From NCBI RefSeq assembly GCF_009730915.1, contig NC_052472.1:1922001-1986000 (forward strand): a stretch of 64,000 nt of DNA, read 5' to 3'. The notes under the pieces are model-generated. The model was not told the origin of the DNA, did not search any database, and was given only the letters and a program-made list of their open reading frames with translations. Position 1 is the stretch's first letter, and each line of letters begins with the position of its first letter. The stretch comes from Dioscorea cayenensis subsp. rotundata (Eukaryota > Streptophyta > Magnoliopsida > Dioscoreales > Dioscoreaceae). The position numbers and the translations under genes were made by a program. Below, in pieces: positions 1 to 13,600 of the stretch.

Positions 1-354
1 TTCATAAGAGATGTTCTACTTACAAGTTGAGATTTCAATAAAGTTAATAAATTAATCAATTTAATCATAATTTTCATACAACATATTTATCTATAATAAG
101 AAATAAAATAGTTTTGAATAAAATTTTTAAAACAATTTTTCATATAATTATCTCCAAGTATTGCATTAGAATAACACTAATTTTTATCAAAAATCTAAAA
201 CATTATTAATAAATACCAAAAATAAAATTTTAAAACCCAAATATTTGGTCATTATAATATAATATAAATATTGAATTTTTTTAATAAATAAAATTAATTA
301 TATCAATTATTTTTAATATAATATATATATATATATATAATTTAAAAATCGAGG
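1..354. other. AT-rich noncoding stretch
   Basis: Very AT-rich sequence with poly-A/T runs and a TA dinucleotide tract near 318-340. I see no coding signal, no RNA gene and no recognisable element terminus. Confidence 0.6.
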
Positions 355-560
355 AATCCTTCTCCCCATGGGGATTCCCCATGGGTATCCCTAAGGGGAG
401 CGGGATTCCAATTCCCTGTGCCCGCCCCGCCCAGCGGGTAAGGGAAAGGTTTTCCCCCATTCCTCGCCCCGCGGGGGGTTTATTTCGGGGGATCCCCACC
501 CCGTTGGGGCGGGTCCTAGTAGGGAACATGAATTTTCCGCCCCACTTGCATCCCTACATC
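355..560. repeat. GC-rich repetitive block, probable hAT-type MITE remnant
   Basis: An abrupt GC-rich island in AT-rich surroundings, made of short palindromes of C and G runs (CCCCATGGGG, CCCCGCGGGG, CCCCGTTGGGG). Its right edge, read on the - strand, is TAGGGATGCAAGTGGGGCGG, which resembles the TAGGG-type terminus of non-autonomous hAT elements. No matching left terminus is visible, so I cannot define boundaries or a target duplication. The open frames here are compositional artefacts. Confidence 0.45.
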
Positions 561-1657
561 CATGAGCTTGCTTATCTTTCCACAAGATTCCTGAACTTTA
601 GGATTATCTTTGCCAACAACTTCTCCCATTACATTTTCAACAAAGTTGCATCGTAAAGCATCAGTTTTAAAAGCATAAATAATTACGTAAATAGTTAACT
701 ATTTACCAAATAATTTTTTTCGTTGAGTTCACATGAAACCAAAATATCGGCAAATTATCTAAACCTAAAACATTGCCCTGGAAAATTTTCATCTACAACA
801 TCTATAACATTAGTTTCGAACATAAAATTTAGCTTTTACTTGTGGCTTGTCGATTTATATGGCATATTATTATTTCTAAACATTAAATTACACATAAAAT
901 ATAGTTTTCCTTCAAAAATCAAAAGTTTGAATTGTCGAGCCAATGCACGTTTTTATTGACGCATGGATCCTTCCACACTACAAATTTAGCAAAAAAATGT
1001 AGTAAGTTTTGAAAACAAAAAACAATCAATGTCACATATAATAGTTTTATATTAAGAAAAAAAAAACTGTTCATCCCCCATTTCGATGCTATTAATTTTC
1101 GATTTATCTTGGAAACATGGAATCTCCAAAAGTCTAATAACCCGAGCATTCAATATCCATTGTGTCTTGTTGGCAATAATTTGCTCCATAAAATCAACCA
1201 TTTGTGCCATATTTTGAGAAGCTCTATTTTAAAAACATTAATAAAACTTGAAAATATTAATAAAATTTGAACATAATCTCTCTCTCTATATATATATATA
1301 TATGAAAAAATTTCTAATATTTAAATTTAGATAAGATAGGATATTTATTATTATTAATTTTACGATTGATATATGATAAATAAAATACTTTAATTTATCA
1401 TATAAATTAACATATTTTATATTTTAAATTTTAAAAAGCTATTTTAAAAATATTAATTAAATGAGAGAGATGAGTTTTATTATTATGAAAAATAATCTAT
1501 TTGTATTTTAAATTAAATTAGTAAATAATTATACTACATTATAATTATTGAATGTTTAATATTATTATAATATTTTATATTTTATTTAGGATTTGAAGAG
1601 AATACTTTCTGTGAGAGCTTGCCACATCGCACATTTGTTTTCTACTTTAATATATAA
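561..1657. other. AT-rich intergenic sequence
   Basis: No gene or convincing element found. It contains short TA microsatellites (for example 1286-1304) and poly-A/T runs. The short open frames have no similarity I recognise and are not codon-like. Confidence 0.5.
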
Positions 1658-1691
1658 CTAGTATTGATGCCCGTGCTTGCGCGCCACGGGC
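1658..1691 (-). mobile_element. Helitron-type 3' terminus
   Basis: Read on the - strand, a hairpin with 7-bp perfect arms (GCCCGTG at 1685-1691 pairing with CACGGGC at 1669-1675) and a 9-nt loop is followed 7 nt later by CTAG (1661-1658) and then a T. A short GC-rich hairpin just before CTRR, with insertion before a T, is the diagnostic 3' end of plant Helitrons. The element would extend to higher coordinates. Its 5' TC end is not identifiable in the AT-rich repeats that follow, and no Rep/helicase is seen, so it would be non-autonomous. Confidence 0.6.
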
Positions 1692-3303
1692 TTCATCTAA
1701 TAATACATATCATTTAAAAAACACTTAACAAAAAATATAAAAAAATACCAATATTATTAGATAAATTAAATAAAACAAATACAAAAAATAATAATAATAA
1801 TAATCATATATATAGATGAAAAACAATGAAAATAAATTTAAAATAAAAATACAATATATCTAACAAAAGAAAATTAAAATATATAAAATCATGTTTATAT
1901 ATATATATATATATATGAAAAATAATAAAAAAATTTAAAACAAAATTAAGAAAAAATAAAAGCAAATAATAATAATATTATTATTATTAGTAATCATATA
2001 ATATATTGTACTGTATTGAGAGAAAAAGGAAGGTGAGTGGTGTGTGATCCACTTAACTCAAATAAATAAATAAATAAAATATAGGTCAATCAATATCAAG
2101 CCATTGACACCATAAGAGGCATTTAGGTAGTATGTGTTTATATAATCAATCAACCATCGGATGATGATCCAACGGCTTAGATTAAAAACGTCGAAATCTA
2201 GGGACTTACTTAGATGATGTTTTCCCATATATATATATATATATACACACAACATAAGTGGCACTTAGGAAGTATATAAATTTAGCATTGAGAGAAAAAG
2301 TTGGTGTGGAACCAATTAAAAAAAAAAACCAATCAAAACCAAACAAATTTAAAAAAAAATAAAATCACTTAGATTAATATTATGTATGCCAACATAGATA
2401 TCGGTGTTTATGCTATGATCTTCATCTAATTTGAATTATACAAAATAAATTGTAAAAAAAAATAAAATCATTTAAAAAATATGAAAATTAACCAAACATT
2501 AATATTATCAAATAAATTTAATCAAATAATAACATATAATATAATATATAAATAATAAAAACAAAAAATCATATATAGAATTATATGAAAAACAATAAAA
2601 AAAATAACATAAAAACACAATATATCTATTTATTTATTATATTCTTTTACAATTAAAATACGAAAAAATCATGTAGATATCTATACACACATGAACAATA
2701 ATAGGAAAAAATGAAAACAAAATTAAAACTGACAAAATCATGCCTATATTTATATATGTATGAAAAACAATAAAAAAATTAAATTTTTTTTTTAAATAAG
2801 TAATATATATTAATATCATATATGTATTGAGAGGGATGGTGGATTGGTGTGGGACCCACTCAATTAAAAAAATAAAAAATAAAAACCAATAAGAACCTTT
2901 TGAATGTTGTGTTTCTCTAAAATGAAATGTGTTTCTTGTTTTTATCTAATCAAGATTAAGTTAATCAAATCACTTAATCAAGCTTAGTGTTATGATGAAA
3001 AGTCCAAATGAAAAAAATTTTGCCAAATGCCCCATGAAGAAAGCTGCAAGGCACCACTATTAGAGGGGAATAACTTTAATATATAGTTATATAATATATG
3101 ATATTTACACTTTAAGTAATACCAAATTATCAGATACTGTTCGGATTTTCTTGAACTCAGGATAAATACCAAAATTCAATGTTTTACATTCTATTCTATG
3201 CGTGTGGCAATATCTTATATATAATTTTTTTTATTTTGTATAATAATTAAATAACACATCTATAAAATGGATTTTTTTTTAAATTATATATATATATATA
3301 TTA
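1692..3303. other. AT-rich sequence with dispersed similar sub-blocks
   Basis: This holds three loosely similar blocks, each beginning with an ATTGAGAG-like string followed by GTGG and GACCCACT-like text (near 2017, 2286 and 2825), separated by A-rich runs. It also has a second, weaker copy of the CTTCATCTAA string adjoining the Helitron hairpin (near 2422). It may be the body of one or more Helitrons. No coding sequence is seen. Confidence 0.35.
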
Positions 3304-6300
3304 TAACCCAGCGTGTTACTATAGCATTTTTAAAAGCCCAACACTGTAGTAACGTGTACTGTAGTAACCCGAATTTTTTTTTCTTTTTAAAAGCTTCAGC
3401 TTTTCTCTTCCATTTTTCATTCATACCCAGTTGGAAACCCTAACCATTTCTTTATCCTTTTCTTGCCTTTTGATGGTTAAAGGTAAGTAAGTATTTTTAT
3501 TTTCCTTAAGTTTCATCTTGTGTTTTTGATCATAACCTTAGAATAACTTAGATCTTGTGTTCTTCTTGTTTCCTCTCTTGTTTTCCTTGGGTTAGTAGAA
3601 GTAGAGAGGATGAGAAGAGAAGATTCTAAGGTGAGTGGGCTAACCGAATTCTTTTTGATCTATTTCAATGTTTCATCATGTATTTGCTTGATTTGGTGTT
3701 GTTTAAATGTGATTGATTATATTGGAAATTTTGGTTTACTTTTGATGGATTATCATATTAGGTTTACATGTGAGATTTTTGAGAATTTATTTGTTTTTTT
3801 TAGTGAAGTTCAAGGCTTGTATATATGTTGACTCATTATTATCCTAATTGCCAACTCATTTTGTTTTGCATAGCCCACTTGAAAATTGTGGTATGTTGTT
3901 GATGAGGAAAATTGATAACCTTTGGGAGTGAGATTTATCATGGTTGGTGCAAAAGGAGGTGTGTGAACCTTTTTCACTAGATATGGTTGATTTGAGTTGA
4001 GGAATAATGCTCAATGAATGAGGTATGTAAATTGGTCATATTCTTGACTTATGTGGGATTTATGGGGTGGAATTTGGGTGATGCATACAAAGTGTTTAAT
4101 ATAATGCCTTTAAGGACAATATGTAAGCCATGCCCAATTGATTATTAGATTATGATGATGTGAGTTTATGGATTGTTTGAGATGATGTTATATGTGAGAG
4201 TTTTATATTAATGTTAATGGCACGGGTATTTATGATTATATGAGGTGTGTATGAAATCGTTAGAATAGATTGGTACATTGGTGAATGAAGACTTTATTTT
4301 TTCCCTATATCTACATTTGAAGTGTAAAATAGTCTTAGATTTGTGAAGAGTATGCCCAAGTTTATTTATGGATGTAAATTTACAAGTGTTTGAGCTTGTA
4401 GCCAAATGAATTTGATTCTGCGAGGGACTTATACTTATGTAATTAGTATGTTTGGATATGGGAGAGATTGTATATGTTTTGATGGGTTAGGAGTATTGAA
4501 GGAGATAGAGAGATGATTGTTCATTATAAAATGTAAGGCATGGATGGAAGCTTATGTGAAGGAATGCAAAAGGCACGAATGTTCAAGAATGAAAATAGTA
4601 TATTGAGTTGCAATTGAATCTAGAGGAATGGAGTGGTAAGAATCTAGAATTGAAAAGATGGTAATTTTGACTTAGTTTCATTGCATCTTTGATATTGAAG
4701 GTAATCTTGATTTAATGTAAACTCAAATTGGGATAATTGCTTTACATAGCTTATTTTGGTTGATGTAGCATGGTGTTTCAAGGGTTGTTTTGATATTGGA
4801 AGGGAAAACTAGGTTTATAGTCTTTGAATTGATAACTTACTTTAAAATGTCAATTTTGATAAGGTGCATGGTTGATAACATGAAAATGATGGAAAAAACC
4901 ATGGGTGTGGATTGGATATGTAATTATAGCCATTGCAAATGTAATACTCTCAATATGTAATTGTTGAGTATGTTAGTGTATGGAAATAAAAGAGAGACTT
5001 GATTAATGATGCATGTATGGATGTGAGGAATTAAGGTCAATGTTACTGTAGCTATCACTGTACCACTGACTCTTTTTCTTCAATTTTTATTCCGGAGTTA
5101 AATCTCGATTTGATATGAATTCAGTAATGTTAAGGTGATTTAATATGGAAGTTTATTAGAAAATGTTAAGTTGAAGCATGCTTATAATCCTTTGGTTTAA
5201 TCTTTATAAGTTTGTGAGAATAATGATATGCTATTTCATTATAATTGGAGTCTGATAGAGGGGCTTGATGGTTTAACTTGAGTGGACTTAGGTTGTTGAG
5301 GAAGGATGGAGCTACTCCCATTTACCACCTGGTTTTACTCATGTATTTTATCATGTCCCTTGAACATACTTTCATATTATATTATCACTGATCTTACACT
5401 CAGTATTTTTTTATTTTATTCCTTATCTAGATTATTGCTATTATTAATTATTTGTCATCTTAGCATTTTGTCTGGTTTTCTTCACTAAATTGGGACTCTG
5501 AAATTCTGTATTTCTGTTAGTGTGAGTACTTGGGTAAATTTGTGAATACTCTATATTTCGACTATGATATTTTGTTTGAATAATTTATTATATCATTTTG
5601 TTTATTTTTATATAATTTATTCTGTTTATCTAGTTATTTGTTCCCGAAGTGAATCTTGGAATTTATTAGTATTTCTGAGTTTATGTGAACTTATGAATTT
5701 ACAATTTCTGAACTTGAACTCTGTGTTTTTGGTGTGTGATTATTTATTTTGTTCTTGCATTCATTATTCGGTATTTTCTCTGCCTGTATTCTGTGTTTCT
5801 GCGATTTTAGTATATCTCCATTCCTGGCTCGCCCAGTTAGGAGGAGTAAGCCCTAGCCATGTGCATATGTTTTCTGTAGTAGTGCTACCCTCTGACTGCG
5901 GTCGAAGATCTGGCTTCAGATGTTGATATTCTGTTCTGTTCTGACGTCACAGTCGATGATCCAGCCTCGTGCTGTTGATTTCTGTTATTAGTCAGGGAGA
6001 TGTACATGTTTGTATTCGTGTATTCTCTGTATTTTTTATTATTTCTGAATTCTGAGTATTTTCTGTATTTTCGTTCAATTATTAGTCTGTCTGTATTCTG
6101 AGCATTTTCTGTTTTTCCGTTCCACTATTGTTCTGCTATTTTCCATTCATTTATTTATTATTTTACCCACTTCTGAAATTCCTGTTGTAGTCTAATTGGA
6201 AAGTATTATATTTTGGAAATGTTTAGATAACCAATTTTTCCGTATTCTGCTGGTATTTATGAGTTTTCCTCTTGTTTTCGCCCCACTCACTGAGTAACCG

Positions 6301-6626
6301 AGTTACTCAGCCTCTCTTCTTCTATCTTTTCAGGTACTCGACTTTTAGGTTGTCGTGCTTAAGACTTTATTGTTCAACCAGTGCTAGGATGGATCCATTA
6401 GGGTTGTCGTTTTCTTGTAAATTTTTATTTACCTGTATTTGTACTTTGGATTCTTGTATATGTAAGTCTGTGTTGTATTTTTGTACCATTTTATATTGTT
6501 CCATGTTCTACTTGTTAAGGTTAACTCTGACCAGGTCAAATCTGAGGCTTTGCACCCAGTGGGGCCCAGTCCCGTTGGATGCAGCCGATCTATCAGCGGG
6601 CCCTTCTTTGGGGTTGGGGCGTGACA
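3304..6626 (+). mobile_element. LTR-like block (solo LTR or fragment)
   Basis: About 3.3 kb ending in GGGGCGTGACA at 6616-6626, the complement of TGTCACGCCCC, a start common in long plant Ty3/gypsy LTRs. The interior has motifs often seen in such LTRs: repeated CTGTAGTAAC-like strings near 3345 and 5045, a CCACTCACTGAGTAAC string near 6284, a pyrimidine-rich stretch and no long coding frame. The left boundary near 3304 abuts a TA tract, so a clean TG start and a 5-bp target duplication cannot be confirmed. No gag or pol sequence is visible, which fits a solo LTR. Superfamily assignment is inference. Confidence 0.4.
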
Positions 6627-7286
6627 ATATATATAAATATGTGACAAGCATATATACATGAACATACACACAAGGACAATGATAATCCGTTTATATGCCC
6701 TCACCAGCTAATAAAGAGATTAGGTCGCAAACCCGCACCCACAACCAGGGACCCTATATATATTTATGCATACTTTGATTAAATTTTTTGAGTTGGTTGC
6801 AAAGAAGTTAAGGTGAGCTGGTTGCATTCCTTGATTATATAGAAAGAGTGATAACTATTTAATCGCATGTTAATGGACTATGCGATTTCTATAAAACCAA
6901 GTTTAAAACAATTCAAACATATAATAGATTACATCTTCTCATGTTTTAATACCGACAAAGCTAGCATCATTGTCTTTTTCAAACCCGAAAAATAAAAATC
7001 TCATAAACCAAAATTTAAATAGTAAAGTCATTATCATTGGACCAAAAACCGCTCGATTATTTTGATGTAAGTTCCAGGGTGTAAATGCATTTTACTCAAT
7101 AAAAAATAATTAAATTTTCAATTTTGTTATTTTTTTAAGGTGCACCTACTTACCCGTTTGTTCTTTGCTATGTTACTTGTCTTGGCTGTGTAAAAAAAAA
7201 AAAAAAATGTTTTTTTAAACCGGACTGGAATCATTTCCGGTTCAATTTCCAGACCGGTCTAAATAGACCAAAACCATCCCAAATCG
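6627..7286. other. Intergenic region upstream of the complex I subunit gene
   Basis: This contains a short fragment, CCCGCACCCACAACCA at 6735-6750, that recurs in similar form near 41146, marking a dispersed repeat. The part nearest 7287 is presumably promoter. It has an A run at 7191-7207 but no TATA box I would defend. Confidence 0.4.

Positions 7287-7317
<31 letters not shown>
7287..7317 (+). repeat. GA microsatellite in the 5' leader
   Basis: A GA dinucleotide run about 20 nt upstream of the start codon at 7337. GA/CT tracts are common in plant 5' UTRs. Whether it affects expression is unknown. Confidence 0.8.
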
Positions 7318-7336
7318 GGCGGCGGAGAAGAAGAAG

Positions 7337-7716
7337 ATGAACACCGATATCACGGCGGCGGAGAAGCCGGAGTATCCGGTGATTGATCGGAACCCTCCCT
7401 TCACCAAGACCGTGGCCAACTTCAGCACCCTCGACTACCTCCGCCTCTTCACCATCACCGGTGTCTCAGTCACCGTCGGCTACCTCTCTGGTAACCCTAG
7501 ATCCATCCCTCTTTGATTTGATCTTCATCGTCGTTGGAATCATCGTGATTGGTTTTGGTTTGCGTAGGTATCAAGCCTAACATCCGGGGACCGTCCATGG
7601 TCACCGGTGGCCTCATCGGCGTCATGGGAGGGTTTATGTATGCCTACCAGAACTCCGCTGGAAGGCTCATGGGTTTCTTTCCTAATGATGAGGAGGTGAA
7701 GCGTTACAAGAAGTAG
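7337..7716 (+). CDS. Complex I membrane-arm accessory subunit (20.9 kDa subunit-like)
   Basis: Two exons, 7337-7490 and 7568-7716, joined across a 77-nt GT-AG intron (7491-7567) that splits the codon for Gly52, give a 100-residue protein. The sequence (MNTDITAAEKPEYPVIDRNP at the start, a GPSMVTGGLIG core, a GRLMGFFPN end) matches from memory the small plant protein annotated as NADH-ubiquinone oxidoreductase 20.9 kDa subunit (about 106 residues in Arabidopsis). It would sit in the mitochondrial inner membrane as an accessory subunit of respiratory complex I. Two hydrophobic segments are visible, about residues 35-53 and 61-79, with a charged C terminus. It has no cleavable presequence. The first ATG after a GA-rich leader is used and no upstream ATG lies in frame. 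GC content is higher than in the flanks, as expected of a real plant exon. It is the only supported host gene on the + strand. Confidence 0.85.
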
Positions 7717-10651
7717 GGAGAGGGAGTGTGGCTTTTATGGTGAATAATCAGACTTTTTTGGCTGAATTTTTCTATTTGAGCTTTATACTTGATTAAATTT
7801 AGATGTTTGGAATGTCTCTTGTGGTGCTTTGTGAATGATTTTATTGGCATCATTTTACTTTTTCTTGAACAAATTTGGATGAACTTTAGCTTGTCTTGCC
7901 TCTGAATGTTACCAATAATCAAAATTGGGGGTTTTCAATGATGGGAACTAACATTGGAAATCTATGTCTTGTAGGTTGAAGAAGTTGTTTTAGTTGGAAG
8001 TATTTTGCTTGATTTCTGGGAATTCTGCTTTCCAGTTCATTATTTTGGTATTAAATCAAAGATTTTTGTGCTCAAGTGCATTGTTACACTTACCAAACAT
8101 GTGGGAGTGTCCTCCTGATGATGTAAGGAGAAAAGATCATTAGACATTTGAGCTTTGAACATGTCTTCAGATGGTGCAAGTCTTTATGTGCAGTTGATGG
8201 GAAGGGAGTTTATAATTATGTACTTTTCATAGGATTGAGATATATCTGTGTGGAGCTTCTAACGATGCATGGGAATTAAAATGAGTAAGGCATTTAGTAG
8301 GGTAAATTGTGGCAAATGCTTTAGGGTAGCTTTGTCATTCTTTTGCCCCATTGTGTGGCGTAGTTTCAGTAAAGGTGATTCAATTAAAATAACTTGAGTT
8401 TTAGGTTATAGACTGCTTCGGATTTATGAAATAACAATGCTCAGGCGAATAGATTCATATAGTCTGGAGATTGTCCACATCCTAGTGAGGCAGTCAGCTC
8501 CAAGGATAAATATACTTCTTGGATGAGCTTTACCAATCTTGCTTCTAAACAATGGCCAACCTACTTACATTTAGTCTGAGAAAAAAAAAATCATCAGATT
8601 GAAGAAATCTTTTTGTGCAATTGAGGGGCAAAATGTTTTGAACTTCTCTTGAGTATTTATCGTAGTATATACACCTTTACAACATACTAGAGGAGGTCTG
8701 AAAATGTTAGGTAATTGCAAGAAGGTTTGAGCCACATTGATATTTTCATCTGTGGTGCATTCTTTTACATAGCTATATTAGTTTTTGATCCTTTCTCTCC
8801 ATCTTACTACTGAGAATAGTTTCTGTGGTTAGAATGAAACTGGAATTGAAATAGGATACACCATCATCAAATTCGAGGATGGAATCAAAGATTGATTACT
8901 TTATGAAACCAATCACACTGGTAAGTCTTAACCAGTTGTTTTCAAGATTATGATTGGTGGAAAGTGATGAAAATATACCTTATAAAAAGACCACTCGTAT
9001 GGTTAGACAACAATGAATCTGAGTTTCTTCATTATTAGAAGGTCACTCAGTCTAAACACTCTCCATCCCTTGAATACATTGAGACAATAATATATTTTTA
9101 TTGATTACAAAGCCAATCTAAATTTTTATTTATAAATTATATTTTAAATTGATGTGTTAAGTTGACCTGTCTGTTCATGTGTAAGAAAATTGAAAATAAT
9201 GCCTGCTTAACATTGGTTCACTGAGTTGCTTGTTAGTGTGTGTATCCAATCCCTAAATTGCGATAATTAAGCTTGAACGATTTATATAACTTTTTGGATG
9301 TCATCCACTTGGTTCAGGTATATAGTATTTCTTAGAGGGTTTTAATTCTATGGCCATGCAAAAGTGTGCAATTGCTGATATACCCCTTACAAAATTGGTA
9401 TTTGCTCTTATAACCTCACAGATCTCATTTTTTGATGATATGTCACTATGTTTTGTATTCCCCCTGATGCCACCAAATAGATGGTCATGAAGATAGGAAA
9501 TGACTAAATTTAGCTTGCTAAAATACCCTTGTCATTATTGTTAAAATCCCTATTAACGACCGGCGGTGAGTGACGATAAGTTTATACAAGGGGAAAAACT
9601 ATGCTGGCATTTGAAAAAATTCCATTTTTGCTGGGTGTGTGAACAAATGCCCACTTTTGCATCGCTATATAGTGGAATTTCTCTGCAACACTTGCTTTGA
9701 TTTAATGTTATATTTGTTTTGTTTCCTTGGGAGAAATATTTTTGGATATGTTATATTTGTTTAGTTTCCTAGGAAGAAATATCTTTGGATACATCCATTG
9801 GTATTTGGTTTCATGGGCAAAGATTATTGTAGGGTTTTTTGAGTTTTGAACAGAAGTACTGTTTAGATGAGGGTGGGCTTCAAATTCACTAAAACCTAGT
9901 TTCCATTGGATAATTGAAGTTCTGATTGAATTTTATAGTGCAGTTGTCATCAAGAAGTTAAGAATATTGTTTAAATTAATGAACTATGACCAACAAGTAA
10001 ACTAGATAGGCCTGAAGCAGTTTATTGAATACTTTGATTGCAAACTACAAATGAGAGGCTTAGTCATCCTTCTTCTTCTTCTTAAACTCAAAACAAACAA
10101 CTAGCTAAGAGGCAAGTGGCATATAATTCTTTATCCTTTTGTTTTTCTTTTTGATCTGAGATGATTATTTATAGCTTGATTGAGCTCAATATTGGCTATT
10201 CATCTGTGTTTCAATGATTAAGTTTTAAGAGGACCTCTTCCCAGGTGTTAGCATTTAGTTGGTGATATTAGGAGTTCCTTCAACCCAGTATCTGGTTCGT
10301 GACCCAGTTTGGGTGTTTGGTTAGAAAGGGATGCAAATCCAGTTTCAGTTCTTAAATGTGGGATTTAGAAGATGTACCTTAAACCATACATTAGAAAGTT
10401 TTTAAAAAAATCCGTTGTACATGCAGAACATAATCAATATTATGGAAAAACATAAAACAATATAGTTTTTTATTTTTGGTAGTAAGGAATATGCAAAGAA
10501 TTTCTGCTGAACTTGTAAAGAAAACACACACAAGTGTTTTACATTAGGAAGGTACTAGTACTTAGTCAGTTGGCTTGAAGACCTTTCTTTCACTTGAACA
10601 ATTTAAGGATTTCTAGGTCTAAAGCAAGCTCTGATACTAACCCTAATAGAT
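7717..10651. other. Intergenic region between the complex I gene and monooxygenase copy 1
   Basis: About 2.9 kb covering the 3' UTRs of the two convergent genes. It has one small inverted-repeat element candidate (9356-9662). Otherwise I see no coding sequence, RNA gene or defined transposon. Confidence 0.5.
9356..9662. mobile_element. Small terminal-inverted-repeat element candidate
   Basis: ATGCAAAAGTGTGCAATTG at the left end (from 9356) faces the complement of ATGCAAAAGTGGGCATTTGT at the right end (9643-9662), enclosing about 300 bp without coding capacity. That is the size and form of a MITE. I find no clear target duplication, so superfamily and exact ends are open. Confidence 0.35.
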
Positions 10652-13600
10652 CTAAATCATCCCACAATCATAATATGACTTTTTAATCAAAGTCCTAGCC
10701 ATAATGCCAGCCAACACCTTCTCTCTCAAGAAACTTATGAATGGATTATCGCTCTGTTGAAGCGTTCCTAAAACATAAGCAGTAGTGACAAGATCGAAGC
10801 CCCTCCATTTCCTCTCTGCAACATACTTCTCCAACCCTGACCTAATCCTAACATGCTCTTCTTTTGCACCTTCATTGTTATCTTCCTTGAAAGCTTCAGC
10901 CAAGCACCTTGCAAGCACAACACCATCCTCCAATGCTGAACAGCCTCCTTGACCTAGATCTGGTGTCATCGGATGCAACGCATCACCAGCCACAGTAACA
11001 TTTCCTTTACATACGTTCCCCCAAAGAAGCTCCAATGGCCACCTGAATCGTAGTGGGGAGGATACTAGACCACTCATGTCGCTTCTCTCAACGACTTCTA
11101 TGAAATTTTGTGGGACATTTGCTTCTTTCATCTTGGTTATCACAAATTGCCTCATCTTTGTTGCATCCTTCTCCATTTCATTGTCTGACAAATCAGGAGG
11201 GGAAAAAATGAGTTTTGTGTTGTAATGTATTAAATGTAATGTGTGAACATTCTAGGACTAATACCGATTTCGGTTTTGTTTTTTGTACTATGATGCAATG
11301 TTCTTATCCGTATACTTCTATCCTTTTATTCAGTTTAGGCCTGGAGCTTGATGCCATCTCTTGTGTGACACGTTGGCTGTTAATAGGGTTTAAAATATTA
11401 TTTTTCATGTGGCCAGAACACATTTATCTGATTATGGTATGCCTTGTTGGAGATATATTTTATATACTTTGGCATGCGTATTTGAATATGTTCTTGTTTG
11501 TTGTGTATTCATGTTGCTGAGCTGGGACACTTTTGCTGCAGCAACAACATGAAGTACTTTTAAGCACTCATGTCAAGTGACTTGGCATAATTCTTAATCT
11601 TAGTTAACAAACAATATGCCACATAGAAGGGAAAAAAAGTTTTTAAGTCTCATTAAACATTTAAAAGTATGAAAATAAACATCAGGCAATATATATATAA
11701 GTAAATATGTCAAGTAGAGCTTGCCTTTTGATGATGAAAACCAAGTGAAGAACCAATAGATGCTTTTCTCATCACAAGGCAATGTCCCAGCTCGGAAACC
11801 TTCTCCAAAGTATTGAACAAACTCAGGGCTAAAGCCATGGCCATCAGGAAAATTAGTAAAGCCTCTGGTGGCTGACCGCCCGGCAAAGGATGGCTTCTTG
11901 AGTCCCAACCATCTAGATACTACTGAATTCACTCCATCACAACCAATCAACACCTGTCTTACCAACAAAAAAGGATGATGAATTGAGTACTTTGTAACTA
12001 GAATAAGAAAATGATTGCAAGGTGGCAAGTTTCAAGTTTTCCCTCCATTTCTTGTTGCTTTGTTTGTATTAATAGCTTCAGTTGTCAGATTGGAAAAGCG
12101 TCACAATGTCAGAGTTGTTGCTTACTTTTCGTTTGTTTATTTTGCTAATATTGATATTTTCATCACTTTGTTTCAACTAATAATGATATTTTGGTGTCTT
12201 AGATTTGATCATTTCGATTTCATGTTAGCCATATGCGTCACAATGCCAGAGTTGTTGCTTACTTTTCATTTGTTTATTTTGCTAATATTGATATTTTCAT
12301 CACTTTGTGATGACTAATAATGATATTTTTGGTGTCTTAGATTTGATCATTTCGATTTCATGTTAGCCATATGTGTTTCGATGTTTTCAGTAGTCAATAG
12401 GGAACAACAGAAATGATAGAAGAACATCACAGATAAATTTATTGAAACAATCAAGAGATTACTAATTTTTCATCCATTTGTTTTATTATTATTGATATTT
12501 ATATAACTTGATTTTCAGCAATTAGTTTTCCTATTCGGATTATGGACCTTTCTTTCATTGATTAGTTTTCCTGACACTGGCATGCAGTTACCCTTGTTTT
12601 AATTGATTTGATTTCATGTTAAATATACAGATACAATCAATTTCAGCAGTGAATAAGAGCTGCAAAAATGAAAGAACAACAATGACAGAGATATTCTATA
12701 AACAAATACACAGAAACAATCAAGATTAGTGATTTTTCACCCATTTGTTTCCTTAACATTGGGGCTTGCATAACTTAGTTCTAATCGATTTGTTTTTCTA
12801 TCAGATTCAATATACAATAGTTTTTAGTATGGACTAGAGATCCACAAAATCGGAGTTAACAGATAGAGTGAAACATTCAACAAATTATGAACCTCTTGTC
12901 ATATAGTTTTACTGTATCTGGTATTCAGATAACTTATCTATTATCATGTAGATCTCAGGTTCAAAATTTATAGATAGTGTAATTTTCATGATGGATCAAA
13001 GAACTGTGAAGATGAAAACAAAACAATGGTAGGACATTCCACAAATAAATGTTCTGAAACAATCCATTAGTTTCATTAATACTGATATTTGTATGCCTTA
13101 GTTTTCATCAATTTGCTTTTCAGTCAGATATATGGATACTATATAGTTTTCCATTGTTAATAGAGAACAAAACAAGGATCAATTACTAAGTTCTTACCGG
13201 TTGCTTTAACTTATTTTCATCAATTTGTTTCCTTGTGACATATACAGGGGTCATGAATTTTCATGATAGGAAATCAGACACATACACTGAAATAATCTAA
13301 GAGATTGCAAGCTTTTCATTCGTAAGCTCTACTGATTCTCTTATGCAGATATATTTTCTTGTTAGATATGCATGCCAATATTTCGAAGTTTGGAATGCAG
13401 AACTACTAGCAGAGATACTTTATAAACAAATATGCCAACTTGTTATTATAGGACTAGTAACTTTTCATTCATTAATTGTTATCGATAATTAGAAATCACA
13501 TTACCTTAGTTTTCAATATAGAGCCATCTGCTAAGTGTAAGACTTTCAAGTTCCCAGATTCCTCAATCAATACGACCTTTGATGAGTATCTAATTGTATC

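Noticed and set aside
381-656. 91-codon frame over the GC-rich block
   Set aside because: The block is palindromic and repetitive, with open frames on both strands; it is transposon-like, not a gene.
5564-6661. Two frames of 120 and 129 codons on +
   Set aside because: They lie in a pyrimidine-rich LTR-like block and have no recognisable domain; Phe/Leu/Ser bias reflects the T-rich strand.
11215-11520. 101-codon + strand frame
   Set aside because: It lies antisense within intron 5 of monooxygenase copy 1 and has no recognisable similarity or codon bias.
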